Below, piece after piece: positions 32,851 to 42,421 of a stretch of 64,000 nucleotides of DNA. The stretch is taken from positions 1-64,000 of the forward strand of contig CADDYW010000016.1 of NCBI GenBank assembly GCA_902810745.1, in the 5' to 3' direction. Origin of the DNA: Chloroflexota bacterium. GTDB taxonomy: Bacteria; Chloroflexota; UBA6077; FW602-bin22; CADDYW01. The stretch's first letter is position 1, and every line of letters starts with the position of its first letter. The position numbers and the translations under genes are program-made. The notes under the pieces were generated by a model. It was given only the letters and a program-made list of their open reading frames with translations, ran no database searches and was not told where the DNA came from.

Positions 32851-34425
32851 TCACGGTGCCGCCAGTGAGTCGAAGTAGCCCTTCACGACCTGCTTCAATC
32901 CTGTCGGTACCGCGTTGCCGTCGATGGCCTGGAGCGCCTGCTTCTGATACTGCGGGAGCACGTTGCGATAATCGACACGCGCCTCGCCGCTGGTCCCAGC
33001 CTGGAGCTGGCTGGATGCGCCAATCGACGTGGCATCGAATTGCTGATCGGTTGGGACCGTGACCTCGCGCTGGGCGAGATCTTGAAAATCCTGAGGAGCA
33101 CCCAGGTGATCAGTGCTCCCCTTTCCGATTCCGCCGCCTTGCTGATTCGCCTGCTGATTGCCCTGATCCGACTGGCCCCGACCGCTCGTCTGGCCAGAGC
33201 CCTGGTCCGACGGCTGCCCACCAGTCGCCGTGCCCGACTGACTGGAAGCAGGACTGATCTGTGGAAGCCCGGTCTGTCCCGCCTGTGCAACTGCCTGCTC
33301 GCTGGATTGAAGCTCCGAGCGAGCCTGAGCCACGTCGCGCTGCGCCTGACTGGCAGCACCGAGCTGCTGGAGCGCCTGCGCTGCCTGCTGCACGCCCTGG
33401 GCATCGCCATTCTTCGCCGCCTGGGCTGCCTGCTGGAGCTGCTGCGCAGCACTCGTATCCGAGCCCCGCGCAGCGTTGCTGGCAGCCTGCAGCGCCTGGG
33501 CGAGGTCGTTACGTTGCTGAGGCGTCATGTTCGGCAGGCTCGCCGCGAGCTGATTCAGCGCCGCTACCGCCTGCGCGACATTTTGCTGATCGAGCGCCTG
33601 GGTGACCGGTCTGGTCACCGCCTGGTTGTTCAGCGCGTCGGAGATCCGTGCGAGTGTCAGAGCAGCGTCCTCGCCGGTCTGTGGGGCGAGCGTGGATGCC
33701 GCCTGCTCGGCTCGGAGGAGATCCTGCGTTGCCTGCTGACTGTTCGTGCTGTCACGGCGCAGATCATCTGCCGCCCGGCGGAGCTGCGCGGCGAGTGCAG
33801 CACGAGTCGGCTGATCCAATGAGTTCTTCTGGCCCTCGAGATTATTCGCGACCGCGTCCAGATGCGTGGCCTCGGCATGCGCGACCTCAGACACGCGTGA
33901 GGCCGGTGAATGAACCCCGGGCAGCGACGGCAGAGACACAACCAGGGGCAGGATCATCAATCCGATTCCCACGGCCACCAGCACGTGCACCCGCCTCGAC
34001 AAACGCAGCGGATACACCGCGCTCGGATGGACCCGACGGAGGTGTGCCAGCGCGTCGACGATCTGCTGCTCGGCGAGTGGATGCCCTGGTCGCACCCGCA
34101 CCATCTCGAGCGCCGTGGTCACACGCTCGCCCAGGTCGAGACGACGATCAATCTCCAGGGCGACCCGAAGGTCCGGTGCTGCTCGCAGCCACCCCGCGAC
34201 CGCTGCCGCGATGGCCATCGCCAGCGCCAGCGACACCGACACCACGGGCCCAACATCAAAAGCAAAGAATTGAAATCCGATCTCGATCAGGCCAGCAACC
34301 AGCCCACCGATAGCCAGGCCCCAGGATGCCAGGTGGACCGCCTCGGCTCGACGGCGTGCAAACGCGAAGCTCGCGACCTGCGCCTGAAGCTGACGCGAGG
34401 GCGCTGCTCGAAGCATGGCTCTCAT
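32851..34425 (-). CDS. Membrane protein with long Gln/Ala-rich coiled-coil region
   Basis: A 524-residue protein. Two transmembrane helices lie near residues 32-53 and 56-78 and a third near 140-160. Behind these is a ~220-residue helical, Gln/Ala-rich region of coiled-coil type (for example AQQLQQAAQAAKNGDAQGVQQ), a Ser/Gly/Gln linker, and a C-terminal segment ending VLPQYQKQALQAIDG...KGYFDSLAAP. That terminal block resembles DUF4175-type proteins found beside MoxR genes. The ATG at 34425 overlaps the stop codon of the permease gene (ATGA). It probably works in the envelope with MoxR and the ABC transporter. Confidence 0.75.
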   Translation of the reverse strand: MRAMLRAAPSRQLQAQVASFAFARRRAEAVHLASWGLAIGGLVAGLIEIGFQFFAFDVGPVVSVSLALAMAIAAAVAGWLRAAPDLRVALEIDRRLDLGERVTTALEMVRVRPGHPLAEQQIVDALAHLRRVHPSAVYPLRLSRRVHVLVAVGIGLMILPLVVSLPSLPGVHSPASRVSEVAHAEATHLDAVANNLEGQKNSLDQPTRAALAAQLRRAADDLRRDSTNSQQATQDLLRAEQAASTLAPQTGEDAALTLARISDALNNQAVTRPVTQALDQQNVAQAVAALNQLAASLPNMTPQQRNDLAQALQAASNAARGSDTSAAQQLQQAAQAAKNGDAQGVQQAAQALQQLGAASQAQRDVAQARSELQSSEQAVAQAGQTGLPQISPASSQSGTATGGQPSDQGSGQTSGRGQSDQGNQQANQQGGGIGKGSTDHLGAPQDFQDLAQREVTVPTDQQFDATSIGASSQLQAGTSGEARVDYRNVLPQYQKQALQAIDGNAVPTGLKQVVKGYFDSLAAP

Positions 34426-35360
34426 GACGTCTCTCCACGGGATCGGCGCAGACGCCAGGTCTTGAGCGGGTGGAGCGGCTCGATCAGTACGGTCGTCGCC
34501 CATACCAGCGCAGCTGCGACCAGGGCATACACCAGAACGTCCGCAGCCCAGACTGGAATCCGCGTCCTTCCAACCGCCCAGACCAGACGCAGGCCGGGCC
34601 AATCTGGTAGAAGCGTTCGAATGAGGCTACCCGCCAGTGGAGGCTGTGCCGAGAGCAGAGCAACGAACGGATCGAATGCCAGCACCGTCATGGCGGCGCC
34701 CCGAAGGCCGGCCAGGGCCAGTCCCACGCCGGTGGCGAGCGGCCCGAACAGGATTAAGCCAATGAAGAAGTAGCTGGCCACCAGTGCCGAGACCTCGGTC
34801 GTCGCCAGTGCCGAGCATAGCAATCCGATCGCCACGATCAGTACCAGAGCGACCAGCAACACTGCGACGCCCGCGATCGCTTCCTGGGTCGCCAGTCCGC
34901 CCACCAGCCAGGCGAACGACGCGGACGGGCCACCACCCGCGAGGACAAGCCCCAGCGGAACCAGACCGGCAAGCAGCTTGGCAAGGGTTACGGCCTCGGC
35001 ACGGCTCGTATCGACGAGCACGCGATCCAATCGGCCGGTCCGACGGTCGCGCACCAGGGCTCCGGCGCTAAAGGCCGGGCCAATCAGCGACGCAAGGACG
35101 AGCAGCCAGATCAGAATGATCAGGAACGCGATCCCTCCTCGGTGCTCGCCCACCACCGCCGACAGCTGCGGAACCGTCGAGCTATCCGTGCGAAAGGCCG
35201 AAGCCGCGGTACTTGGGAACGGCGACCAGAGATCCATGGCGAAGATCCCCGCGCCCACCAGTCCGACCGAAGCAAGGGCGACGAGGGTCACGGCGAGATG
35301 CAGTCCGAGACCGCGCATCGCCTGGGTCAGCTCCCAGCGAAGGAGTACGAGCATCCTCAC
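34422..35360 (-). CDS. ABC-2 type transporter permease
   Basis: A 312-residue integral membrane protein with six predicted helices, among them LHLAVTLVALASVGLVGAGI, IAFLIILIWLLVLASLIGPA, VAVLLVALVLIVAIGLLC and AADVLVYALVAAALVWATTV. A cytosolic GALVRDRRTGRLDRVLVDTSRAE stretch follows the second helix, as in ABC-2 permeases. Translation starts at GTG 35360, overlapping the ATPase stop codon (GTGA). With the ATPase it forms a transporter of unknown substrate, possibly acting with the co-transcribed large exported protein. Confidence 0.85.
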   Translation of the reverse strand: MRMLVLLRWELTQAMRGLGLHLAVTLVALASVGLVGAGIFAMDLWSPFPSTAASAFRTDSSTVPQLSAVVGEHRGGIAFLIILIWLLVLASLIGPAFSAGALVRDRRTGRLDRVLVDTSRAEAVTLAKLLAGLVPLGLVLAGGGPSASFAWLVGGLATQEAIAGVAVLLVALVLIVAIGLLCSALATTEVSALVASYFFIGLILFGPLATGVGLALAGLRGAAMTVLAFDPFVALLSAQPPLAGSLIRTLLPDWPGLRLVWAVGRTRIPVWAADVLVYALVAAALVWATTVLIEPLHPLKTWRLRRSRGETS

Positions 35361-36259
35361 GTGTGCTCACCTCCAGCCGGGATTCCGGTGACGCCGAATC
35401 CTGACAGATGAACATCCTGCGCGATCAGCCATTCGGCGACCCGCGCCCGCTCCTCCGGCGTCTCTGGCCCCCGGAAGGTCAAGAAGCAGCCATCCTGGCG
35501 CACGTCGTCGATACCTGGCCGCTCGCGCAGCGCTCGTCGGGCAGGTTCCGGATCGCCGACGACCTCGATCCAGGTGAAAACGATCGCCTGGTGGGCAACG
35601 CGATTCTGGAGGTGACCGTCGACGAGGGGCGCGACGACATCGCAGACGTCAGCGATATCCGCCTGCGACTGACTCGCGATCAGCAGCGTCTTCTCCATCG
35701 AACGCAGCTCCAGCAAAACCGACTGGAGCTCACCACGCCCCACCTCGTCGACCCCGACCATCGGCTCGTCGAGAAGAATGATCGGCGGATCGTGCACCAG
35801 GGCCATCGCCAGGGCTAAGCGGCGTCGCTGGCCCCGAGAAAGCGTACCGACGTACGCGCGGCTGTAGTCGACAAGGTCAACCAGCTCGAGCATCGACTCG
35901 GCCGCGGCGCGCCGGTCCGCGCGGCCGAGACCGTGCTGGGCTGCCACCATACGCAGGTGCTCGAGCGGTGTCAGTCGATCGGCCAGGCCAGTCTCGTCGG
36001 GAACATACCCGATCAGGCGACGCACCTGATCCGGATGAGACAGGGCATCCCAGCCGCCCACTCGTACCTGTCCGGCGGTTGGGCGACGCAGCGCCGCGAC
36101 GACCCGCAAGAGGGCGGTCTTGCCACTTCCATTCGAGCCGACGACCGCGCAGGCGTGGCCGGTCCCGAGCGCAAGGTCAACCGAATCGAGCAAGAGCTGC
36201 CGTCCCTGCCGAACCGTCACACCACGCAGATCGATCGCGACCTCGGTATCAGGCATCAC
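35357..36259 (-). CDS. ABC transporter ATP-binding protein
   Basis: A 300-residue ATPase. Walker A is VVGSNGSGKTALL, the signature LSRGQRRRLALAMAL, Walker B IILLDEPMVG, and the H-loop region is atypical (LLIASQSQADI, Gln in place of His). The C-terminal ~80 residues form a regulatory extension. Translation begins at GTG 36259, overlapping the upstream stop codon (GTGA). Its partner permease is the next gene. The missing switch His may slow turnover or indicate a regulatory role. Confidence 0.9.
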   Translation of the reverse strand: MMPDTEVAIDLRGVTVRQGRQLLLDSVDLALGTGHACAVVGSNGSGKTALLRVVAALRRPTAGQVRVGGWDALSHPDQVRRLIGYVPDETGLADRLTPLEHLRMVAAQHGLGRADRRAAAESMLELVDLVDYSRAYVGTLSRGQRRRLALAMALVHDPPIILLDEPMVGVDEVGRGELQSVLLELRSMEKTLLIASQSQADIADVCDVVAPLVDGHLQNRVAHQAIVFTWIEVVGDPEPARRALRERPGIDDVRQDGCFLTFRGPETPEERARVAEWLIAQDVHLSGFGVTGIPAGGEHT

Positions 36260-38649
36260 CGTCCCATGCCACCAATAAGGAGCTGAAAGCGAGTGAACTT
36301 GATCGCAGCGCCCCCGCCCGGCGCCGTCGACTTGTTCTGGAAGCGGAGGCGAACCACCCCGGTCGCCGAGAGGAAGCGCTCGGGATTGGGTATCATGAGG
36401 TTGCCGACGGCGAACGGCACGTCATCCCAGGTACCGGCTCGCCAGTTGTACGCCTCGAGCGTACCCAGGACCTGCTGGCGCGATGCCGTCGCGAGGGTGA
36501 GCGATCGGAGGCTGAATCGAGACGGATCGACCGGGCTGGTGAATTGAAACGCGATCGTATCTCCCGGATTGACCAGGATGCCAGTGGAATCAAAACGCGC
36601 ACTGTAGGTCGCGGTCAGCTGCTCCCGATCGAGTAGCTGACTCGGGATCACCTGAACGGTTCGCGGCATCTGAAGCGGGAGGCTCGTCGTGAACAGCGTG
36701 TACTGATGCGCATCATCGCCGTTACTGGAATCCTTCACTGGATCCACGGGCTGGTCGAGCCAGCCAACCAGACTCAAGCTGCTTAGCTCGACGTGTCCAC
36801 CATAGCTCTGCCACGGATTTAATGCCGCGGAGATGATCTCGTACTGGGGATCGCCCCGTGCGGACGATGTTCGGCTTCGCCCGGGATACAATCGATCGAC
36901 AATCTGCGCCACGTCGCGGTAGCCGGATGGCGAGTCGGTTCCCACGTCCAGCGAGACCGGATGGCTTCCGCCCGGGCGCAGGTCCCCCAGTGACTGGACC
37001 GAGGTGCCGGCGATCAGCGCCGCGCCATAGATCGTGAAGGGAAATCCGTTGATCACCTCGCCCGTCAGGCGATTCCCGTCCAGGAGCACGGTTCCGCCGA
37101 TCTTCCCCGGCTCTGCGACGTGCCCATCGAGCGAAAAGGTGTTGAGCGTGCCGGGCTGAAGGTCGATCCCCTGGAGCTGCGGCTGGCCATCCTGCAGAAC
37201 CTGAGCGGCCGATACACTCCGGTTGTCTTGTACCCGGGTCAGCGACGGTGTCGAGGCGCTTGCTACGAGCGCATTGGCCGGAATCGTCAGTCGATAGTGC
37301 TGCGGGTGCAAGGCAAACACGCCCACGAAGCTGTGGATCGCCCCGATGCCACTGCCGTCCCAGGTCCGCACGATCGATACCTGGTTGACGACGACGTCCC
37401 CCTGACGATGACGGTTAGCGTAGGCCAGCGCAGCGCTGGTCGATAGGGCAGTGAGCACCGGAATCGTCACGAGCGCCAGCTCCCGACGGCCCAGACGCGA
37501 CAGCACCAGGAAGTTCAATGGTCCGATGAGAATGCCGAAAAGGATCAGGCCGGCAAGCAGGCGACGTGTCTCTGGATTCGACGCGCTTGCGCTGCGGATC
37601 AGCGCCTCGCGCGGTAGACGCCCCCAGCCACTGTCCTGACCGAAGTAGGAGGTGAATGCCGACTCGGGCGGCCGCGCGTAGGAGAGGATGTAGACCCAGA
37701 GGCGATCGAGGCCGCTCCAGCCACGGAGTGGCTTCTGAGTCAGCGACAGCGCCAGCATGAACACGGCGCCCTTGCCGCGACGCCCCACGACCATAAGTGG
37801 CTGGTTCTCATCTGCCGCCACGATCGTCCCATTGGTCACCTTCAGGTTCCCGACCAGCCATGGGCCCGCGCCGTCTGACTGAGCACCAAGGTAATCGGCC
37901 AGACTCTGCAGCGAGTGGGCGGGTACGGCACCGTCGAGCTTCGCCGGCAAGAGGTCCGGGGGGAGGCCGTCGACGGTGCTGCCGCCAGTCGGGCCAGTGC
38001 CGACGGTGAGGATTCCGCCGTCGTTGACCCACGCGGTCAAGGCGCTCTGCTGCAAAGCGCTCAGTCCTCGCGTGCTGTAATCGCTGACGATCAGACAATC
38101 CAGGCCACTGAGCACCTGCGGGTTCGTTGGAAGATCTGGCAGGTCCAGATGCACCACGTGTGGCTGCCGCTGACCATCAGCCAGGGTCAGCCCGTTTAGC
38201 GAGTCGAACGCGCTCTGGTCCGTCGACAGGACCCCGCAGAACAGCTGCGAGGGATCGACCCGCTGGAGGGGATAGCTACTTTCGAAGACCGTCCGGCCGT
38301 TAGAGATCAGGCGCACCTGAAGTCGATCGAAGAAGGGAGGCACATAGACCGCCGTGGAAAACCGCTTGCTGGAATGCTGGGGAATCGTCACCGGCACCGC
38401 GTAGTCAATGCTCTGGCCGCCGCCAATCCCGTTCTGGGTGGACGGCCGCCGAATCACCGAGATCTCCACACTCCCAGACACGTTGGGACCGGGATTCCTC
38501 AGGTCGACGTCAACCGGTGCCCAGTTCCCCGGACGGACCATTCCATCGAAGCCAGGTCGCACCGTCACCTGCAGCTCATTACTCGCCGCCACGGGCAAGA
38601 CCGGCGCCGTCAGCGCCAGTGCGATGAGAACCGCGAACAGCTTTCTCAT
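36256..38649 (-). CDS. Large exported membrane-anchored protein, glutamine-amidotransferase-like N-terminal region
   Basis: A 797-residue protein beginning with a signal peptide (MRKLFAVLIALALTAPVLPVAAS). The extracytoplasmic part has beta-rich domains (VTVRPGFDGMVRPGNWAPVDVDLRN), then a Rossmann-like region with LDCLIVSDYSTRGLSALQQ and GILTVGTGPTGG, as in class I glutamine-amidotransferase-like proteins without their catalytic Cys. Transmembrane helices lie near residue 375 (LLAGLILFGILIGPLNFLVL) and 400. More beta-rich sequence follows to the C-terminus. It heads the operon with the ABC-2 transporter and MoxR. The function is unknown. Confidence 0.75.
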   Translation of the reverse strand: MRKLFAVLIALALTAPVLPVAASNELQVTVRPGFDGMVRPGNWAPVDVDLRNPGPNVSGSVEISVIRRPSTQNGIGGGQSIDYAVPVTIPQHSSKRFSTAVYVPPFFDRLQVRLISNGRTVFESSYPLQRVDPSQLFCGVLSTDQSAFDSLNGLTLADGQRQPHVVHLDLPDLPTNPQVLSGLDCLIVSDYSTRGLSALQQSALTAWVNDGGILTVGTGPTGGSTVDGLPPDLLPAKLDGAVPAHSLQSLADYLGAQSDGAGPWLVGNLKVTNGTIVAADENQPLMVVGRRGKGAVFMLALSLTQKPLRGWSGLDRLWVYILSYARPPESAFTSYFGQDSGWGRLPREALIRSASASNPETRRLLAGLILFGILIGPLNFLVLSRLGRRELALVTIPVLTALSTSAALAYANRHRQGDVVVNQVSIVRTWDGSGIGAIHSFVGVFALHPQHYRLTIPANALVASASTPSLTRVQDNRSVSAAQVLQDGQPQLQGIDLQPGTLNTFSLDGHVAEPGKIGGTVLLDGNRLTGEVINGFPFTIYGAALIAGTSVQSLGDLRPGGSHPVSLDVGTDSPSGYRDVAQIVDRLYPGRSRTSSARGDPQYEIISAALNPWQSYGGHVELSSLSLVGWLDQPVDPVKDSSNGDDAHQYTLFTTSLPLQMPRTVQVIPSQLLDREQLTATYSARFDSTGILVNPGDTIAFQFTSPVDPSRFSLRSLTLATASRQQVLGTLEAYNWRAGTWDDVPFAVGNLMIPNPERFLSATGVVRLRFQNKSTAPGGGAAIKFTRFQLLIGGMGR

Positions 38650-38693
38650 AGGCCTGGCCTCTCTGCCATGGGAGGGAACGAACGGTAGAGACT

Positions 38694-38722
38694 ATTCTAC
38701 GTAAAATGACGCGGGTACACAA
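38694..38722 (-). promoter_or_regulatory. Candidate promoter of the envelope operon
   Basis: Minus strand TTGTGT (38722-38717), 17-bp spacer, TAGAAT (38699-38694). The start codon at 38649 is about 40 bases past the predicted start of transcription. The surrounding region 38700-38830 is strikingly AT-rich compared with the window. Confidence 0.5.
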
Positions 38723-38913
38723 TCATATTCTCTCCGCCAAATTCCCCAAAACCCGCAGAAGAATTACTAAATTTCGCCGCTGGAGTTTCTCCCGAGTTGT
38801 AAGAATTCTGTAAAACATGTCGCGCACGGCCGCTTGATTCTGGCAGCGACCCGTCATCTCCCCTGGTACTATTACACCAGATCTAACATCTGGGAAGCGC
38901 TCGGCAGGTGGTG

Positions 38914-38922
38914 ATATAATTG
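38914..38922 (+). promoter_or_regulatory. Extended -10 promoter upstream of the secreted GOLD-like gene
   Basis: TG-A-TATAAT at 38914-38922, a perfect extended -10 element. No good -35 hexamer lies at the usual distance. Transcription would start near 38929, about 220 bases before the next start codon. Confidence 0.55.
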
Positions 38923-38963
38923 CCTCCGCACAGCTATGGCGAGCCTCGGGCTGGATCTCCCTG

Positions 38964-39017
38964 GCGACCGCAGCGACCCACGGGTAGCTGGGTCAGGCGG
39001 TAGGCTGCGCTGGTCGC
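38964..39017 (+). ncRNA. Candidate structured leader RNA
   Basis: The segment folds on paper as GCGACC (38964-38969) plus GCAGC (38970-38974) pairing with GCTGC (39004-39008) and GGTCGC (39012-39017) with a 3-base bulge, enclosing a hairpin GACCCA (38975-38980) with TGGGTC (38989-38994). It lies about 40 bases after the extended -10 promoter and in the 5' leader of the gene at 39149. I recognise no known riboswitch class. A 69-codon open frame (38936-39145) overlaps it but is not convincing as protein. Confidence 0.35.
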
Positions 39018-39148
39018 TCCGCCGACTCCACCCAGCGCAGGAGCGCCAGGACTCTGGTCTGACCGTCACGGCATTGGTTGTACGGCTCTCTTGTTACCAC
39101 ATCATTCATAATGAGGGGAAACAGTCGCCGCGCTTGAAGAGGTGATCG

Positions 39149-39682
39149 ATGGCCACGTCGTTCACGCCAGTCATGCCGCCCGTTCGTCCGAAGCGAAGGT
39201 CCATCCGAGGGCTCCTGCTGACCGCAATTCTGGGAATCGTGCTCGCCGTCGTGATCGTCTTCCTGGTACAGCATCCGCGAGAGGTTGGTACTGCATACGG
39301 GAAGCTCGCGGCAATCGCATCCCCGGTAATGGCAGGAACGTCCCGTGTCGACCTCTCGCTCGCCGCGACTCCCACCCCGACACCCGGCGCGGTCATCAAG
39401 ACGACCCGGACTCGGATCAGCATTCCAGCGGGCCAGATCAAGGACATCCAGATTACCATGAAGCAGGGGGATCAGCTCGTCGGCATCTTCGACGCGGCGG
39501 ACCCGGTCGACTTCAGCTTCTGGCTTCTCTCTGATCCTCGGCAGCGCCTGCTCCAGCAGGTTCAGGTACAGGGGCAGTCGAACTTCAAGTGGACGGCGGA
39601 TCAGGACGGCAACTACGTGTTCGAGTTCCTCTCCCCGCGCGCGACGACCGTGTCGATCGCCTACGCGATCCGAACTCCCTAG
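39149..39682 (+). CDS. Membrane-anchored extracytoplasmic protein with GOLD-like domain
   Basis: A 177-residue protein. A basic N-terminus (PVRPKRRSIRG) is followed by one transmembrane helix near residues 21-41 (LLLTAILGIVLAVVIVFLV), a short linker with PTPTPGA, and a C-terminal beta-rich domain. ISIPAGQIKDIQITMKQGD, VDFSFWLLSD and GNYVFEFLSPRATTVSIAYAI follow the strand pattern of GOLD/emp24-type beta-sandwiches that bind proteins or lipids. The ATG follows GAAGAGGTG. It is preceded by the long leader with a candidate RNA structure. The function is unknown. Confidence 0.75.
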   Translation: MATSFTPVMPPVRPKRRSIRGLLLTAILGIVLAVVIVFLVQHPREVGTAYGKLAAIASPVMAGTSRVDLSLAATPTPTPGAVIKTTRTRISIPAGQIKDIQITMKQGDQLVGIFDAADPVDFSFWLLSDPRQRLLQQVQVQGQSNFKWTADQDGNYVFEFLSPRATTVSIAYAIRTP

Positions 39683-39850
39683 GAAGCCGGCGCATTCGCT
39701 TCACCCCGAACTGCCTCGCGCTCCACGCCTCGACTTTGGACTCCCCGGCCACGGGCGCTCGGCCGAGACGGCAGGGCGTGCCCTCGGGGTGATACTCGCG
39801 CGGAACGACGATCGACACTCACCCGTGGCCCCAAAAGACGCTACAATACC

Positions 39851-40555
39851 ATGCGGACCGTGGAGGTGGCGGTGAATCCAAAGCAACTGGCTGGCGAGCG
39901 AGCGGCAGAATTCGTCAAGGACGGTATGCTGGTCGGGCTGGGTACCGGAACGACGGTGTACTGGACGATCAGGCGCCTGGGCGAGATGGCGCGGCAAGGA
40001 TTGCATATCCGGGGCATTCCGACGTCGCGCCGCACGGAGCAGCAGGCGATCGAGGCAGGCATCCCGCTCACGAGCTTCGCCGAGGTTTCCGATCTCGACC
40101 TCACGATCGACGGTGCCGACGAGATCAATCCGACGCTCGATCTCATCAAGGGGGGTGGAGGTGCCCTGCTTCGCGAGAAGCTGGTCGCTGCCGCGTCGCG
40201 ACGATTGATCATCGTCGCCGACAGTTCGAAGCTCGTCCCCACCCTCGGCGCGTTTCCCCTGCCGGTCGAGGTCGTGCCATTCGGCTGGGAGGTAACGGCA
40301 CGACGCGTCGCGATGCTGGGCTGCATCCCGACGCTGCGCACCGCCGACGGGCAGCCCGTCGTTACCGACAATGGCAACTATATCCTCGATTGCCGCTTCG
40401 GGACGATCCCCGATCCCGCGCACCTTCACCGCGATCTCAAGCTGCTGGTCGGAGTTGTCGAGACCGGTCTCTTCGTCGGCATGGCCGACACAGTCGTCGT
40501 CGGAAGCGAGAGCGGCGTCACCCTGCTCCGGGCCGGCGAGGGAGGAACCGGTTGA
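39851..40555 (+). CDS. rpiA: Ribose-5-phosphate isomerase A
   Basis: A 234-residue enzyme that interconverts ribose 5-phosphate and ribulose 5-phosphate in the pentose phosphate pathway. Motifs: GLGTGTTVYW (phosphate-binding loop), SRRTEQQAIEAG, the catalytic region DLTIDGADEIN with its Asp pair, and IKGGGGALLREKLVAAAS with the active-site Glu/Lys. The ATG at 39851 is listed, but a GTG at 39872 has GGAGG five to six bases upstream and would give an N-terminus closer to family length. It is monocistronic between the GOLD-like gene and the sulfatase. Confidence 0.93.
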   Translation: MRTVEVAVNPKQLAGERAAEFVKDGMLVGLGTGTTVYWTIRRLGEMARQGLHIRGIPTSRRTEQQAIEAGIPLTSFAEVSDLDLTIDGADEINPTLDLIKGGGGALLREKLVAAASRRLIIVADSSKLVPTLGAFPLPVEVVPFGWEVTARRVAMLGCIPTLRTADGQPVVTDNGNYILDCRFGTIPDPAHLHRDLKLLVGVVETGLFVGMADTVVVGSESGVTLLRAGEGGTG

Positions 40556-40840
40556 GCAGCCCAGGACTCGTCAGGTGGAAATCGGGGCGCAGAAAGCGCA
40601 AAATGACGTAGCGGTACGGAGACGGCCCAACGCGGCGTGTGCTCGGACGTATTCCGAACCGGGGATTCGAGATGGAAGCTCATCTCCCGCCCTACGTGGC
40701 GAATAATCCGGGCTGGCCCGGCTCAGCAGGTCTCTCGTCCAGCTCACGGTTGTGCACTGCGCCCGGCAGCTCCCGTTTTCTGACGTCCGCCGGTCGTTCC
40801 TCCGGGCTGCTAACCCCTGGATTCTTGCACGGAGTGCCTG

Positions 40841-42343
40841 ATGAAAGCGATCTTCGTCATCCTCGATACGCTGCGCTACGATTACCTCGAGCCCTACGGC
40901 AGCGACTGGGTCAAGACGCCGAACATTGCCCGGCTTGCCGAGCGCTCGGTCGTCTGCGATAATCACTGGGTCGGCTCGCTGCCCTGCATGCCGGCACGGC
41001 GCGAGTTCATGACCGGCCGGCATAATTTCCTCGAGCGCGGCTGGGGACCGCTCGAGCCGTTCGACGACGTCCTCCCTCATCTGCTCCGTCAGGTCCAGCC
41101 CGAGGAGGCGCGCAAGCCGGTCTTCTCCCATCTGATCACCGATCACTACCACTACTTCTACCTCGGCGGCGAAGGACACAACAATAGCTTCACGACCTGG
41201 CACTACGAGCGCGGCCAGGAGAACGACTTCTGGATCAGCCGGGTCGACCTGCCGGCGCTTCCCGAGGCGATCGGAAACAACAAGAATCGGCCGCAGAACG
41301 CCCTCAACCGCCTTGCCCAGCGCACCGAGGAGGAGTTTTCCGGACCGCGCTGCGTGCAGCAGGCTATTCGCTGGCTCGACGACAATCGCGGCAGCGATAA
41401 CTGGTTCTTGCAGCTCGAGCTCTTCGACCCGCACGAGCCGTTTTACGTCGTCCAGAAGTATCTCGACATGTACGGCGACGACTGGGATGGGCCGATCTAC
41501 GACTGGCCGGAGTACGGCGTCGTCAAGGACGATCCGAAGGCGATCGCGCACATCCGTAAGTGCTACGCGGCGCTGGTGACGATGACCGACCACTGGCTCG
41601 GGAAGCTCTGGGACAAGCTCGACGAGCAGAATCTCTGGCAGGATACGCTGGTCGTGCTGACGACCGATCACGGGACGATGCTCGGCGAGCACCAGTACTG
41701 GATGAAGAACATGATGCCAGTCTATAATGAGATTGCCCGAATTCCGCTGATTGTGCACCTACCGGGCTCGCACCGGGCGGGCACGCGGGTTTCGGTGCTG
41801 ACGCAGTCCACCGACCTGATGCCAACCTTCCTGGATTACTTCGGCGCACCCGCGCCGCCGCACCTGCATGGAACGTCGCTGCGCCCGGCCCTCGAAGCGG
41901 ACCAGCCAGTCCACGACTCGATCATCTACGGCTACTTCGGCATGGCGCTTAATGTCACCGATGGTCACTACACCTACTTTCGCAATCCGGTCGAAGAAGA
42001 GCCACTCGTCCATGCCTATACCGCCATGCCCACCGCGTTCCATGGTTTCATGCCGCGCGAACAGCTTGCCGCTGCCGAGATGGGGCGCTTCCTCTGCCAC
42101 ACCTATAACATTCCGGTCTACAAGGTTCCGATGAAGGGGAAGGCGCCGCACCGCCACGCGGCGAACACCGGTCCAGACGGCGAGTACGTCGCGGTGCACG
42201 AGCTCTTCGACATCGTCGCCGATCCGCGCCAGGAGCACCCGCTGACCGATCCCGACCTCGAGCGCCGCTTCTGCGATCTGATCCGCGCGCACCTCGAGCG
42301 GGTGAAAGCGCCGGAGGGGCACCGCGAGCGGCTCGGCCTTTAA
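40841..42343 (+). CDS. Sulfatase (formylglycine-type)
   Basis: A 500-residue type I sulfatase. The N-terminal ILDTLRYDYLEPYG gives metal-binding Asp9, and C49-M-P-A-R53 in SLPCMPARREFMTGR is the C-x-P-x-R site converted to formylglycine. TTDHGTMLGEH supplies the second metal cluster. There is no signal peptide, so the substrate is probably handled in the cytosol after uptake. No maturation enzyme is visible in the window. GGAG lies eight bases before the ATG. It is followed by an NCS2 permease (about 80 bp). Confidence 0.92.
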   Translation: MKAIFVILDTLRYDYLEPYGSDWVKTPNIARLAERSVVCDNHWVGSLPCMPARREFMTGRHNFLERGWGPLEPFDDVLPHLLRQVQPEEARKPVFSHLITDHYHYFYLGGEGHNNSFTTWHYERGQENDFWISRVDLPALPEAIGNNKNRPQNALNRLAQRTEEEFSGPRCVQQAIRWLDDNRGSDNWFLQLELFDPHEPFYVVQKYLDMYGDDWDGPIYDWPEYGVVKDDPKAIAHIRKCYAALVTMTDHWLGKLWDKLDEQNLWQDTLVVLTTDHGTMLGEHQYWMKNMMPVYNEIARIPLIVHLPGSHRAGTRVSVLTQSTDLMPTFLDYFGAPAPPHLHGTSLRPALEADQPVHDSIIYGYFGMALNVTDGHYTYFRNPVEEEPLVHAYTAMPTAFHGFMPREQLAAAEMGRFLCHTYNIPVYKVPMKGKAPHRHAANTGPDGEYVAVHELFDIVADPRQEHPLTDPDLERRFCDLIRAHLERVKAPEGHRERLGL

Positions 42344-42421
42344 ACTGGTCCCACGGAGAGAACCCGTTTCCATTCTGGACTCACTTTCGGGTGAGTAGCC
42401 AGTAATGAGAGGAGAGATGCG

